DNA from: Kingella oralis
GTDB lineage: Bacteria > Pseudomonadota > Gammaproteobacteria > Burkholderiales > Neisseriaceae
DNA: 64,000 nucleotides
Reading direction: 5' to 3'
Assembly: GCF_014054985.1 (NCBI RefSeq)
Contig: NZ_CP059569.1
Coordinates: 2,046,001-2,110,000, forward strand
Numbering within the stretch: the first letter of the stretch is position 1; each line of letters starts with the position of its first letter. Below are positions 1 through 7,180 of this stretch, in pieces. The notes beneath the pieces were generated by a model, which made no database searches, was not told the DNA's origin, and saw only the letters and a list, made by a program, of their open reading frames with translations. A program made the position numbers and the translations under genes.

Positions 1-99
1 CCCCTAATCGACCACATCCGCGAAAACCAAGCCGCGTTCAACGCCATGAACGAACTGGAAAAAATCGCGTTTATTCAAGCGTTCTTGCGCGAATTATGA
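1..99 (+). CDS. C-terminal fragment of an unidentified protein
   Basis: The first frame is open from the window edge to a TGA at 97-99 and gives 32 residues ending in AFIQAFLREL. The start lies outside the window. The pattern of an alanine-phenylalanine helix followed by a terminal FL-x-x-L is reminiscent of the C-terminus of di-haem cytochrome c peroxidase-like proteins, but 32 residues are too few to name it. Confidence 0.5.
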   Translation, partial: PLIDHIRENQAAFNAMNELEKIAFIQAFLREL

Positions 100-137
100 C
101 CAAAACGGTTCAAATTTGTTTATTACACAGGATTACA

Positions 138-165
138 CCCCCCAAACCCAAACTAACACCCCCCC
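138..165. repeat. Two short poly-C runs upstream of acp
   Basis: A C6 run (138-143) and a C7 run (159-165) lie 55-82 bases before the acp start, in the probable promoter region. Homopolymer runs in Neisseriaceae promoters can vary in length and change expression, but these are short. Confidence 0.4.
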
Positions 166-219
166 GCGTAAGATGCGCGCCTTCCCAGTCGGGATGCAAA
201 CAAACACAGGAGATTTACC

Positions 220-582
220 ATGAACAAACTTGCTGCAACGCTTATCGCTGCTGCAACCTTAATCGCTTCCGGCACGGCATTTGCCATGACCCCAAAAACC
301 GTGCACTACAACTGCCAAGGCGACAAAACATTGGATGTAACCTATTCATTCAACAAACAAAATCTGCCTACCAAAGTCGTTGCCAAAATCAACGGCAAAC
401 GCCGCACCCTGCCCATCAATCTAGCCCATTCCGACATTGCCGGCACCAAATTCGGCAAAGTGGGCGGCTACATGATTGACACGGCGTATGTAGACACAAC
501 CACATACGACCAAGTAACCATCGGCACGGTAACCGCGCCGAACAACAGAATTTTGTATAAAGAATGCCGCCCTGAGAATTAA
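220..582 (+). CDS. acp: Adhesin complex protein (Acp), MliC-like lysozyme inhibitor family
   Basis: 120 residues. A signal peptide covers residues 1-22 (hydrophobic core, cleavage near AFA). The mature part follows the Neisseria Acp pattern closely: YNCQG, VTYSFNKQ, a KINGKRR loop, LPINL, GK-x-GGY and a final KEC. Neisseria Acp is a small surface or secreted beta-barrel protein with adhesin activity that also inhibits C-type lysozyme. The two cysteines could form the disulfide typical of MliC folds. The start is supported by an AGGAGA ribosome site just upstream. It is monocistronic and followed by a DUS hairpin. A distant relative may be encoded at 2708-3160. Confidence 0.85.
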   Translation: MNKLAATLIAAATLIASGTAFAMTPKTVHYNCQGDKTLDVTYSFNKQNLPTKVVAKINGKRRTLPINLAHSDIAGTKFGKVGGYMIDTAYVDTTTYDQVTIGTVTAPNNRILYKECRPEN

Positions 583-597
583 GGCGTAAACAATAAA

Positions 598-641
598 GCA
601 GCCTGAAAACGCAAAATGGTTTTCAGGCTGCTTTTTTATTC
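598..641 (+). terminator. DUS-pair terminator after acp
   Basis: GCAGCCTGAAAAC pairs with GTTTTCAGGCTGC-like sequence across a short loop and is followed by a T run, giving a rho-independent terminator on the plus strand built from two inverted DUS cores. Confidence 0.75.
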
Positions 642-671
642 GGCATTTCCACGCGAGATAATCCGAAAAAC

Positions 672-698
672 AAAAAACACTCCGAAGAGTGTTTTTTG
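672..698 (-). terminator. Terminator of rplM-rpsI
   Basis: On the minus strand ACACTC-TTCG-GAGTGT is followed by TTTTTT, a stem with a stable cUUCGg tetraloop, 13 bases after the rpsI stop. The stem also has T residues on the other side and may work in both directions. Confidence 0.85.
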
Positions 699-710
699 GA
701 TAAACGCAGA

Positions 711-1103
711 TTAACGTTTTGAGAATTGTTTTGCGCGACGTGCTTTGCGCAAACCTGCTTTTTTACGTTCCACTTCGCGGGCATCGCGGGTAACGAAGCC
801 TGCTTGCGAAAGCGCGGGTTTCAATGCTGCGTCATAGTCAATCAAAGCACGGGTAATGCCGTGGCGAATCGCGCCTGACTGTCCTGTTTCGCCGCCGCCG
901 ACTACGTTTACTTTGATGTCAAATGCTTCAACGTTTTCAGTCAAAACCAAAGGTTGGCGCACCACCATGCGGCTGGTTTCGCGTGAAAAGAATTCATCAA
1001 TGGGACGACCGTTTACGATGATTTCACCTTTGCCTTTTTGCAAGAACACGCGGGCTACTGAGCTTTTGCGGCGACCTGTGCCGTAGTAATATTTACCGTT
1101 CAT
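711..1103 (-). CDS. rpsI: 30S ribosomal protein S9
   Basis: 130 residues, the usual length. It begins MNGKYYYGTGRRKSS and ends in the basic tail KQFSKR that reaches the ribosomal P site. S9 sits in the head of the small subunit. It lies 11 bases downstream of rplM in the conserved rplM-rpsI operon and is followed by a strong terminator. Confidence 0.98.
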   Translation of the reverse strand: MNGKYYYGTGRRKSSVARVFLQKGKGEIIVNGRPIDEFFSRETSRMVVRQPLVLTENVEAFDIKVNVVGGGETGQSGAIRHGITRALIDYDAALKPALSQAGFVTRDAREVERKKAGLRKARRAKQFSKR

Positions 1104-1114
1104 TTGTCGTGTCC

Positions 1115-1546
1115 TTATTTGATTTCAAGTACTTTGGGTTGTTGCGCGGCATGTTGGTGTTCTGCGCCTGCATAAACTTTGAGTTTGCGAATCATGGCGT
1201 AACCCAAAGGCCCTTTGGGCAACATGCCTTTTACGGCTACTTCTAATGCGCGACCGGGTTGTTTTTCTTGCATTTGGCGGAAGGTGCGCTCATACAAGCC
1301 GCCGGGGAAGCCTGAGTGGCGGTAGTATTTTTTGCCTTCAAATTTGTTGCCTGTTACGCGCAGTTTGTCGGCGTTGATGACGATGATGTAGTCGCCTGTA
1401 TCAACGTGCGGGGTGTATTCTGGTTTGTGTTTGCCACGCAAACGGCTGGCGACTTCGGCTGCTACGCGCCCAAGCACTTTGTCTGTGGCATCAATCACAA
1501 ACCATTCGCGTTGCACTTCATGCGGTTTCGCTGAAAAGGTTTTCAT
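1115..1546 (-). CDS. rplM: 50S ribosomal protein L13
   Basis: 143 residues with the start at MKTFSAKPHEV, which matches the family length. The same frame stays open upstream to about 1615, but that part reads through the spacer and the C-tract of the glycosyltransferase gene and is not typical L13 sequence. L13 is an early-assembling large-subunit protein. First gene of the rplM-rpsI operon. Confidence 0.98.
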   Translation of the reverse strand: MKTFSAKPHEVQREWFVIDATDKVLGRVAAEVASRLRGKHKPEYTPHVDTGDYIIVINADKLRVTGNKFEGKKYYRHSGFPGGLYERTFRQMQEKQPGRALEVAVKGMLPKGPLGYAMIRKLKVYAGAEHQHAAQQPKVLEIK

Positions 1547-1589
1547 AAAATGGTTTCCAATAAATATTAGATAAAAGAAACGGCGGATT

Positions 1590-2384
1590 TTAGTGGGTTT
1601 CGGGGGGGGTGTCAATGTGTTGTTGGCTTTTTATTGCGCGGTTTCGTTCGTTGAGTTTGGCGTATTTGTAGTATGAGCCTGCGGCTTGGGTGAGGCAGAT
1701 GGTGAGCCCGTCTGCGCCGTGTTTCCAGCCGCTTTTGAGAAGGTAGCTGCGGATGAAACTCCACGCGCCGTGCATTAAGGCAGCAAGGGGGCTGCTGGTT
1801 TTTTGCCCTGCGTTTTGCTCGGCATATAGGCTGCTGTATTGTTGCATTTTGCTAATCAGGGCTTCGATGCTGTCGTAGGTGTAGTGGTTGAGATTACCTT
1901 GCAGCAGTTGGGGGCGGATGCCTTGGGGGATGATAAGGGCTTCGTGGACGGCGCGTTGGTTGTATTGAGTGTGGGTGCGGTTGTAGAGGCGGGGGATGAT
2001 GTCGGGCGACCAGCCGCAGCCTGTGATGGGGCGGCGTTGGTAGTGGTTGATGCGGTTAAGGGCGTAGATGTTTTCAGGCTGCGTTAGGTCGGCTTGTTGG
2101 ATGCTGGCAAGCAGCTCGGGGGTGATGATTTCGTCGCTGTCTATGTTGAGTATCCAGTCGTTTTTGGCGAGGGCGGCGGCGCGGTTTTTCATGTTGCCAA
2201 AGCCGTCGAATGGGTGGTGGTGGAGGGTTACGTTGGGGTATTGGGCGGCGATGGTGAGGGTGTTGTCGGTGGAGTCGTTGTCTAGCAAGAGCACTTCGTT
2301 GAAGCTGGCGAGGGCGTTGAGGGCTTCGGCTAGGCAGCGTTCGGCGTTTTTGACGAGCATGGTTACGGTGATGGGGGTGTTCAT
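1590..2384 (-). CDS. Family 2 glycosyltransferase, LOS/LPS core type
   Basis: 264 residues. The GT-A features are visible: an N-terminal TVTMLVKNAE strand, LLDNDSTD near residues 33-40 and the metal-binding IDSDE at 81-85, after a GFGNMKNRAA segment typical of the KdtX/WaaE/LgtF group. Such enzymes add a sugar to the heptose core of lipo-oligosaccharide at the inner membrane; the exact sugar is not deducible. I start at MNTPITV because the longer upstream frame is a shadow. The final codons contain a C8 tract (1602-1609), a possible slippage site. The gene starts 5 bases after a small membrane-protein gene. Confidence 0.85.
   Translation of the reverse strand: MNTPITVTMLVKNAERCLAEALNALASFNEVLLLDNDSTDNTLTIAAQYPNVTLHHHPFDGFGNMKNRAAALAKNDWILNIDSDEIITPELLASIQQADLTQPENIYALNRINHYQRRPITGCGWSPDIIPRLYNRTHTQYNQRAVHEALIIPQGIRPQLLQGNLNHYTYDSIEALISKMQQYSSLYAEQNAGQKTSSPLAALMHGAWSFIRSYLLKSGWKHGADGLTICLTQAAGSYYKYAKLNERNRAIKSQQHIDTPPETH
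1602..1609 (-). repeat. C8 homopolymer in the 3' end of the glycosyltransferase gene
   Basis: Eight G residues on the plus strand encode Thr-Pro-Pro in the last codons of the glycosyltransferase. Loss of one C would remove the stop and keep the frame open through the spacer into rplM; gain of one would give a slightly longer tail (about 15 codons from the Asp before the tract). Confidence 0.9.
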
Positions 2385-2389
2385 GGCGT

Positions 2390-2563
2390 TCAGTCTTTGA
2401 GCAGGGTGTAGGCGGCGGCAATCAGGCTGCCCATCAGGAGGATGGCGGCGATTTGTTTGGCGGTGGCATCGATGGCGCGTTGTTGCCGTCGGGTGAGCAG
2501 GTTGCGGATGATGACGACGATGAGGACGAATACGCTGACAAGGGTGAGATAGCGGGTGAGCAT
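2390..2563 (-). CDS. Small two-helix membrane protein
   Basis: 57 residues, beginning MLTRYLTLVSVFVLIVV. Two hydrophobic segments (about 5-19 and 37-51) flank a basic cytoplasmic-looking loop RNLLTRRQQRAID. It ends 5 bases before the glycosyltransferase start, so the two are probably cotranscribed. No clear ribosome site is seen. Function unknown; perhaps linked to envelope glycan assembly through its neighbour (inference). Confidence 0.5.
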   Translation of the reverse strand: MLTRYLTLVSVFVLIVVIIRNLLTRRQQRAIDATAKQIAAILLMGSLIAAAYTLLKD

Positions 2564-2573
2564 GGCGGGTGTG

Positions 2574-2704
2574 ATTGAGGCAGCCTGAAAGGGAACGGGT
2601 TTTCAGGCTGCCTTGGGATGCGGGGAAACGGGGCAGCCTGAAAACGGGCGAAGCGGGTTTCAGCGAAGCTAAAACGCGCATCTGAAAGTTTTCAGGCTGC
2701 CTTG
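2574..2704. repeat. Two DUS inverted pairs
   Basis: The first pair (about 2577-2613) has complementary DUS arms around a GAACGGG loop; the second spans about 2633-2703. Each could end minus-strand transcription from the gene at 2708-3160. Confidence 0.6.
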
Positions 2705-2707
2705 GGA

Positions 2708-3160
2708 TTATTTGTTGAGTTTGGCGGTGGCGGCTTTGTCTAAGCGGCAGTTGTCGGCAATGACGCTTTGTTGTGCGCCTGCTTTTTCGGCTACGGAGAG
2801 TTTGCCGCCATCCACTTGGGTGAGTTTGCTGGCATCGGCGGGCATGGTGGTCCACACGGTGGTGCGCTCGGCGGGGTCGTTGCTGATAAAGCGGTTGAGT
2901 AGATTGAAGCTGGTGTCGCGCCACATGCCGGGGGTGATTACGCCGTTGATGCGCACTTGGGCGACGATGGGTTGGTTGTTTTTGATGCCATACATGGCGG
3001 TGAGTTTGATGTTTTGCAGTTTGTTGTCTTGCAGGATTTGGCAGGTGTAGGCGACTTCTTTTTTGCTGTCGATGTCGCTTTCGCTGCCAGCGGGCGCGGC
3101 TTGGGCGGCGAAGGTGGTGGCGGCGAGCAGGGCGGCGGTGAGGATGGGGATGCGTTTCAT
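2708..3160 (-). CDS. Exported protein, possibly Acp/MliC-like
   Basis: 150 residues with a signal peptide (MKRIPILTAALLAATTFAAQA). The mature part has the order seen in Acp: a YTCQ strand, a basic or polar stretch, VAQVRINGV, then a longer C-terminal half with a second cysteine near the end (ADNCRLD). This suggests a secreted disulfide-bonded beta protein related to Acp, but the match is weak. Monocistronic; DUS hairpins follow it. Confidence 0.65.
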   Translation of the reverse strand: MKRIPILTAALLAATTFAAQAAPAGSESDIDSKKEVAYTCQILQDNKLQNIKLTAMYGIKNNQPIVAQVRINGVITPGMWRDTSFNLLNRFISNDPAERTTVWTTMPADASKLTQVDGGKLSVAEKAGAQQSVIADNCRLDKAATAKLNK

Positions 3161-3457
3161 GTTGTCTCCGTTTCGTTGGGGTGGCGGTTGCCACGACTGG
3201 GCGCGATTAGACTGCTTTTGGATGGGGTTGTCAAATGGGTTTGCGTTTGCTTTACATGTTGGGCGGGGATTGAGGCAGCCTGAAAGCCAAAATGGAATGG
3301 CAACGGCGCATCGCTCAATAAGAACCTGTGTTCAAGCGGAGCTTTACGGGTTGGCGTGATGTCGGCGAGCTGCCGACACTCCATCTGGTTGTGGGTCGTA
3401 CAAACATTTCAGGCTGCCTCGATGGCGTTCATTTGAGGCAGCCTGAAAATGGGTTAG
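3161..3457. other. Intergenic region with repeat remnants
   Basis: No convincing gene. It holds DUS copies near 3274, 3410 and 3436 and a degenerate stretch (about 3290-3385) with a stem TCGGCGAGCTGCCGA. Related text (ACGGGTTGG, TCGGCGAGCCGACA-like stems) recurs near 9010, 19750, 23100 and 54790. Confidence 0.6.
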
Positions 3458-4273
3458 TCAAAATTGTTTACGCTGAAAGCTGGGCTGGGTAAAGCGTTCA
3501 CCTGTGCGGATGTTTACGGCGGTGAGTTCTTCGCCCCACAGCGCGCCTGTATCCAGCGACCAGATGTGTTTTTCGCGGCGGTAACCCAGCGCCGACCAAT
3601 GCCCGAAAATGATTTCGTGGCTGGTGTGCTGGCGGTGGGGCGCGTCAAACCATGCGCGTTTGGGCGCGGGGATGCGCGCGTAGGTTTCTTTGTAGTCGTA
3701 GTCTAGGCTGTTGTCGGGGTTGAGCACGCGCATTCGGGTGAAGACGTTGGTGATGATGCGCAGACGGTCTATGCCTTGGCTTTCAGGCTGCCATTGGCTG
3801 GGGTGGTTGCCATACATTTGCGCGAAGAATGTACGGGCTTGGCTGCCCGAAATCTGCGCGGCAACTTCGTTGGCAAGCGCTTGCGCTTGCGGGATGCTCC
3901 AATCGGGGTGGATGCCTGCGTGCACAAGGGCGTGGCTGGCGGTGTGGCGCATCAGCGGCTGTTGGCGCAGCCAGTCGCGCATTTGCGGCATTTGCGGGTG
4001 GTTGAGGATGGCATCGAGGGTGTCGCGGTGTTTGAGTTTGCCGTAGCCGTGCATCAGGGCGAGCAGGTGTAGGTCGTGGTTGCCGAGCACAATTTGCACG
4101 CTGTTTTCGTGTTGCATACAGTATTGCAGGCATTCTAGCGATTGCGGTCCGCGATTGACGATGTCGCCCACCAGCCAAAGGGTGTCGCGGCTGGGGTTGA
4201 ATTGGATTTGGTTGAGCAGGGCGGTGAACTCGGCGTAGCAGCCTTGTAGGTCGCCGATGGCGTAGTGGGACAT
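3458..4273 (-). CDS. apaH: Symmetrical bis(5'-nucleosyl)-tetraphosphatase
   Basis: 271 residues, the normal ApaH length. It hydrolyses Ap4A to two ADP. The metallophosphatase signature is present in order: GDLQGCY near residue 7, GDIVNRGP near 36 and GNHD near 64, which together bind two metal ions. ApaH is also known to decap Np4-capped RNA in bacteria. The gene stands alone; its upstream region faces the frameshifted epimerase gene. Confidence 0.95.
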   Translation of the reverse strand: MSHYAIGDLQGCYAEFTALLNQIQFNPSRDTLWLVGDIVNRGPQSLECLQYCMQHENSVQIVLGNHDLHLLALMHGYGKLKHRDTLDAILNHPQMPQMRDWLRQQPLMRHTASHALVHAGIHPDWSIPQAQALANEVAAQISGSQARTFFAQMYGNHPSQWQPESQGIDRLRIITNVFTRMRVLNPDNSLDYDYKETYARIPAPKRAWFDAPHRQHTSHEIIFGHWSALGYRREKHIWSLDTGALWGEELTAVNIRTGERFTQPSFQRKQF

Positions 4274-4439
4274 AATCTTTTTGCGAATGATGACAAGGGT
4301 GGGAATTGTAAGGCAGCCTGAAAGTTTGTGGCGGGCTTTTTCAGGCTGCCTTTTAGATGCGTTGCTTTATTGGCAAAACCTTGTTGCGCGAAACATTGCG
4401 TATAATCGCGCGCTTTTAACGTTACCAAAGGAAAACGAA

Positions 4440-5173
4440 ATGGCTCAAAAACTGTTTGTGGCGGGCGCAAGCGGCGTGATTGGTTTGCCGTTGTGCAAAA
4501 TGCTGCTGGCGGCTGGGCATGAAGTGTATGGCACCACGCGCAGCTCCGCCAAAGCGCAAATGCTGATGGCGCACGGCATTAAGCCGATAATTTTATTGAT
4601 GCGTTTGACGCCGATGGCTTGCTTAAAGAATTAGACGAAATCCGCCCCGATGTGGTGTTCCACGAACTCACCGACCTGCCCGATGGCTTGGCTGCCGACC
4701 AAATGGAAGCCGCGTTGGTGCGCAATGCCCGCATCCGCGACGAGGGCACGCGCAATTTGGTGCGCGCGGCAAAAGCGGCGGGCGTGAAAAAAATCATCGC
4801 GCAAAGCATTGCGTTTGTGTACGCGCCCGACGCGCCGCAGCCCGTTACCGAGGATGCGCCGCTGCTGGATTTTGCCGAGCCTGCTTACGGCGAAACCGCT
4901 CGCGCGGTGCACAGCTTGGAGCAGCAAATCACCACCGACCCTGCGTTTATCGGCGTTGTGTTGCGTTATGGCTGTCTGTATGGCGCGGGCACGGGCTTTG
5001 ATGCGCCTGTGGACTTTGCCCCGCCTGTGCACGCGGAAGCAGCGGCGCACGCGGCGGTGCTGGCGTTGCAATGCGAGCAATCGGGCATTTACAACGCAGC
5101 GGATGACGATGCGCGGCTGTCTAGTGAAAAAGCGAAACGCGAGCTGGGGTTTGATGCGGGGTTTCGGTTGTAA
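4440..5173 (+). pseudogene. Frameshifted NAD(P)-dependent epimerase/dehydratase
   Basis: The N-terminal frame from 4440 has the Rossmann motif GASGVIGLPL but ends at 4634. The rest of the protein, from about IDAFDADG at 4595 through ELTDLP, the YGETARAVHSLE helix and the C-terminal AAHAAVLAL to 5173, lies in the next frame. One missing base near the TTTT at 4591-4594 explains it. Repaired, it would be about 244 residues. A TATAAT box lies near 4401 and a ribosome site AAAGGAAA before the ATG. Either a true pseudogene or a sequencing error. Confidence 0.8.
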
Positions 5174-5328
5174 ACGATAAACCGTTGTATTGGTTTTCAG
5201 GCTGCCTTAGCGGGGGATAATGAGGCAGCCTGAAAATGCTTTTACGTTTGTTGATAACGGGTTTACAAAAGGCAGCCTGAAACGGGGAAATCCTGTTTTC
5301 AGGCTCCTTAATATTGTCAGAAATAGAA

Positions 5329-5352
5329 AAACCCACTCCTGTGGGAGTGGGT
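5329..5352 (-). terminator. Terminator of the Pro-Thr lipoprotein gene
   Basis: AACCCACTCC pairs with GGAGTGGGTT, followed on the minus strand by TTTTTC. It sits 12 bases after the stop of the lipoprotein gene. Confidence 0.85.
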
Positions 5353-5363
5353 TGCCAAATGGG

Positions 5364-6608
5364 TTAATTTTTGATTTGTCTTGCACCAAAAGAGCCCATA
5401 ACTTTGTCGCCGTTGTATGTACCTCTAAACACGCCGCCCAGTTCATTAGCATTTGGACCGTAGAAATGACCTGTCATAAAGACATCACTTTTGCGATTAA
5501 ATTGTGGACTGTTGTCAATTTTTGTTCCGCTGAATGAGTTACCTTCAATGGTGCCACTTAGTGGAATGCCACGAAGTCCTACTACCCCATCAATGGTTTT
5601 ATTGCCAAAATCAACATAAAAATCAGCTTGGTCAGATTGTTGCCCCCATGGCAGACTTGTTGGGTGTTCACCTCTGTAGTATGAACCATTACCTTGATAA
5701 TGGGCTTTTCCTGTGGTCGGCATTTGAGCAACAGGGGTTAAATCACCAATGGCAAACGCATAATATTCATGCTGTGCATTGGGATCATTGTACACCTTAC
5801 CATGATATTGAACATGGTGACCAAAACGAACATAACTCATCCCTTTGGTATTAACCATAGTAGTACCACTCTTATCAGCAGTATTAATATCAGTCATAAC
5901 ATTAAACGGTATCTGCGCACTATCTAGTCTTGATTCGTAAACGGGAATCGTGCGCCCATTAACGGTAACCATTGAGTTTTTTTCGCCACTAATAGAAGCG
6001 GTGCGAGCAGTGGCTAAATTATCTTGGTTAGCGTAAAAGGCAGAACCGACACTAATCAGTTTTGGAGCCGGGGTTGGGGTTGGGGTTGGGGTTGGCGTTG
6101 GCGTTGGGGTTGGAGTTGGCGTTGGGGTCGGGGTTGGAGTCGGGGTCGGGGTTGGAGTCGGGGTTGGGGTCGGAGTTGGCGTTGGGGTCGGAGTTGGCGT
6201 TGGGGTCGGAGTTGGCGTTGGGGTCGGAGTTGGCGTTGGGGTCGGAGTTGGCGTTGGGGTCGGAGTTGGCGTTGGGGTCGGAGTTGGCGTTGGGGTCGGA
6301 GTTGGCGTTGGGGTCGGAGTTGGCGTTGGGGTCGGAGTTGGCGTTGGGGTCGGAGTTGGCGTTGGGGTCGGAGTTGGCGTTGGGGTCGGAGTTGGCGTTG
6401 GGGTCGGAGTTGGCGTTGGGGTCGGAGTTGGCGTTGGGGTCGGAGTTGGCGTTGGGGTCGGAGTTGGCTCTGGTTTAGGCGCAGGCGTAGGTTTTGGTCC
6501 AATAAAAGACAAATTGCCATTGATGCCATTACTGCTGCCACCACTGCTACAAGCAGAAAGGCTTAGCATAGCTGCCGAAACAAGCACGGCTAATGTTAAT
6601 TTTTTCAT
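5364..6608 (-). CDS. TbpB-like surface lipoprotein with (Pro-Thr)n stalk, Slam-dependent type
   Basis: 414 residues. Lipoprotein signal with lipobox LSAC (Cys20). Residues about 42-185 are almost pure Pro-Thr repeats, a stiff extended stalk. The C-terminal 225 residues resemble the eight-stranded barrel of TbpB/HpuA/Slam-dependent lipoproteins: many beta strands, HFYGPNANELGGVFRG and a final GSFGARQIKN. Such proteins are moved to the cell surface by Slam and often bind host iron or haem proteins; the ligand here is unknown. No slam gene is in the window. The repeat unit length is a multiple of three, so copy changes would alter stalk length only. Confidence 0.8.
   Translation of the reverse strand: MKKLTLAVLVSAAMLSLSACSSGGSSNGINGNLSFIGPKPTPAPKPEPTPTPTPTPTPTPTPTPTPTPTPTPTPTPTPTPTPTPTPTPTPTPTPTPTPTPTPTPTPTPTPTPTPTPTPTPTPTPTPTPTPTPTPTPTPTPTPTPTPTPTPTPTPTPTPTPTPTPTPTPTPTPTPTPTPTPAPKLISVGSAFYANQDNLATARTASISGEKNSMVTVNGRTIPVYESRLDSAQIPFNVMTDINTADKSGTTMVNTKGMSYVRFGHHVQYHGKVYNDPNAQHEYYAFAIGDLTPVAQMPTTGKAHYQGNGSYYRGEHPTSLPWGQQSDQADFYVDFGNKTIDGVVGLRGIPLSGTIEGNSFSGTKIDNSPQFNRKSDVFMTGHFYGPNANELGGVFRGTYNGDKVMGSFGARQIKN
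6061..6472 (-). repeat. 18-bp tandem repeat encoding Pro-Thr
   Basis: The unit GTTGGCGTTGGGGTCGGA is repeated about 16 times nearly perfectly from roughly 6173 to 6468, preceded by more diverged hexamer copies. Each unit encodes three Pro-Thr pairs on the minus strand. All six frames stay largely open across it, which creates false ORFs. Confidence 0.95.
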
Positions 6609-6635
6609 TTGAATATTCCTATGTTAAATAAAATA

Positions 6636-6651
6636 GTAAAGATGTCTTTAC
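6636..6651. promoter_or_regulatory. Palindrome upstream of the Pro-Thr lipoprotein gene
   Basis: GTAAAGATGTCTTTAC is a perfect inverted repeat of seven-base arms, 28 bases before the lipoprotein start in an AT-rich leader. It could be an operator or an mRNA hairpin; no regulator is identified. Confidence 0.4.
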
Positions 6652-6881
6652 AGACCTTTTCATTTTATTAAATCTTGTTGGATTTTGCATCTATGAAAAC
6701 CTATATAGGCGGGAATTTTTCTATTTTTTGTAAATAACTCATTGTTTATAAAATTACTTTGTTTGTATCAACCAAAAAATATGTCGCGTAAATACAAATA
6801 ATTGCGTGTAATGTAGCATTTTGGCTTCGCAATGCTGCTGCGCCACGCAGGCTGTCTTTAATTGATTCAGAAAGCCCCACC

Positions 6882-7163
6882 ATGCACCAAACTCACGGCG
6901 ACTCCTATCTCACCGCCCTCGCCCAAAAATACGCCCACGCTTTCCCGCCAGACGACATCAGCAACATTCAACATTATCTGCGCGTGGGCGAACACGAAAT
7001 GGCGTGGGAATCGTTTGCGCTGTCGTGCCTCGCGCACACGGTCGCGCTCACAGTGGACGAAATTCGCGCTATCTATTTCCAACTCAACGCCTTAGGCTTG
7101 CAGCAAAACAGCGTTTATGTGGGCGATGTGGTAGCGTTGTTTGCCGCGCGATATATGCCGTAG
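6882..7163 (+). CDS. Small soluble protein of unknown function
   Basis: 93 residues, beginning MHQTHGDSYLTALAQKYAH. It is helical with a segment DISNIQHYLRVGEHEMAWESF that recalls small immunity proteins of the MafI type, where an acidic helix pair neutralises a toxin. No toxin gene is adjacent, so this is only a weak resemblance. It is convergent with the gene at 7181. Confidence 0.6.
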   Translation: MHQTHGDSYLTALAQKYAHAFPPDDISNIQHYLRVGEHEMAWESFALSCLAHTVALTVDEIRAIYFQLNALGLQQNSVYVGDVVALFAARYMP

Positions 7164-7180
7164 CCGTTTCAGGCTGCCTT

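Noticed and set aside
598..641. Inverted DUS pairs as insertion-sequence ends
   Set aside because: The same 12-mer occurs everywhere singly and in pairs; this is the uptake signal, and no transposase gene is present.
1590..3194. 534-codon minus-strand frame as one protein
   Set aside because: Upstream of MNTPITV it reads antisense or out-of-frame text of the exported protein and DUS; the glycosyltransferase starts at 2384.
6173..6468. CRISPR array
   Set aside because: The repeats are adjacent 18-mers without spacers and lie in a coding region.
6024..6566. Long plus-strand and second minus-strand frames rich in WRWG, ALGSEL or RPQRQL
   Set aside because: They are shadows of the 18-bp repeat, which lacks stops in most frames; only the Pro-Thr frame has a signal peptide and a folded domain.
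6882..7163. Toxin-immunity (MafI) system
   Set aside because: Only a weak resemblance of a 93-residue protein and no toxin gene beside it.
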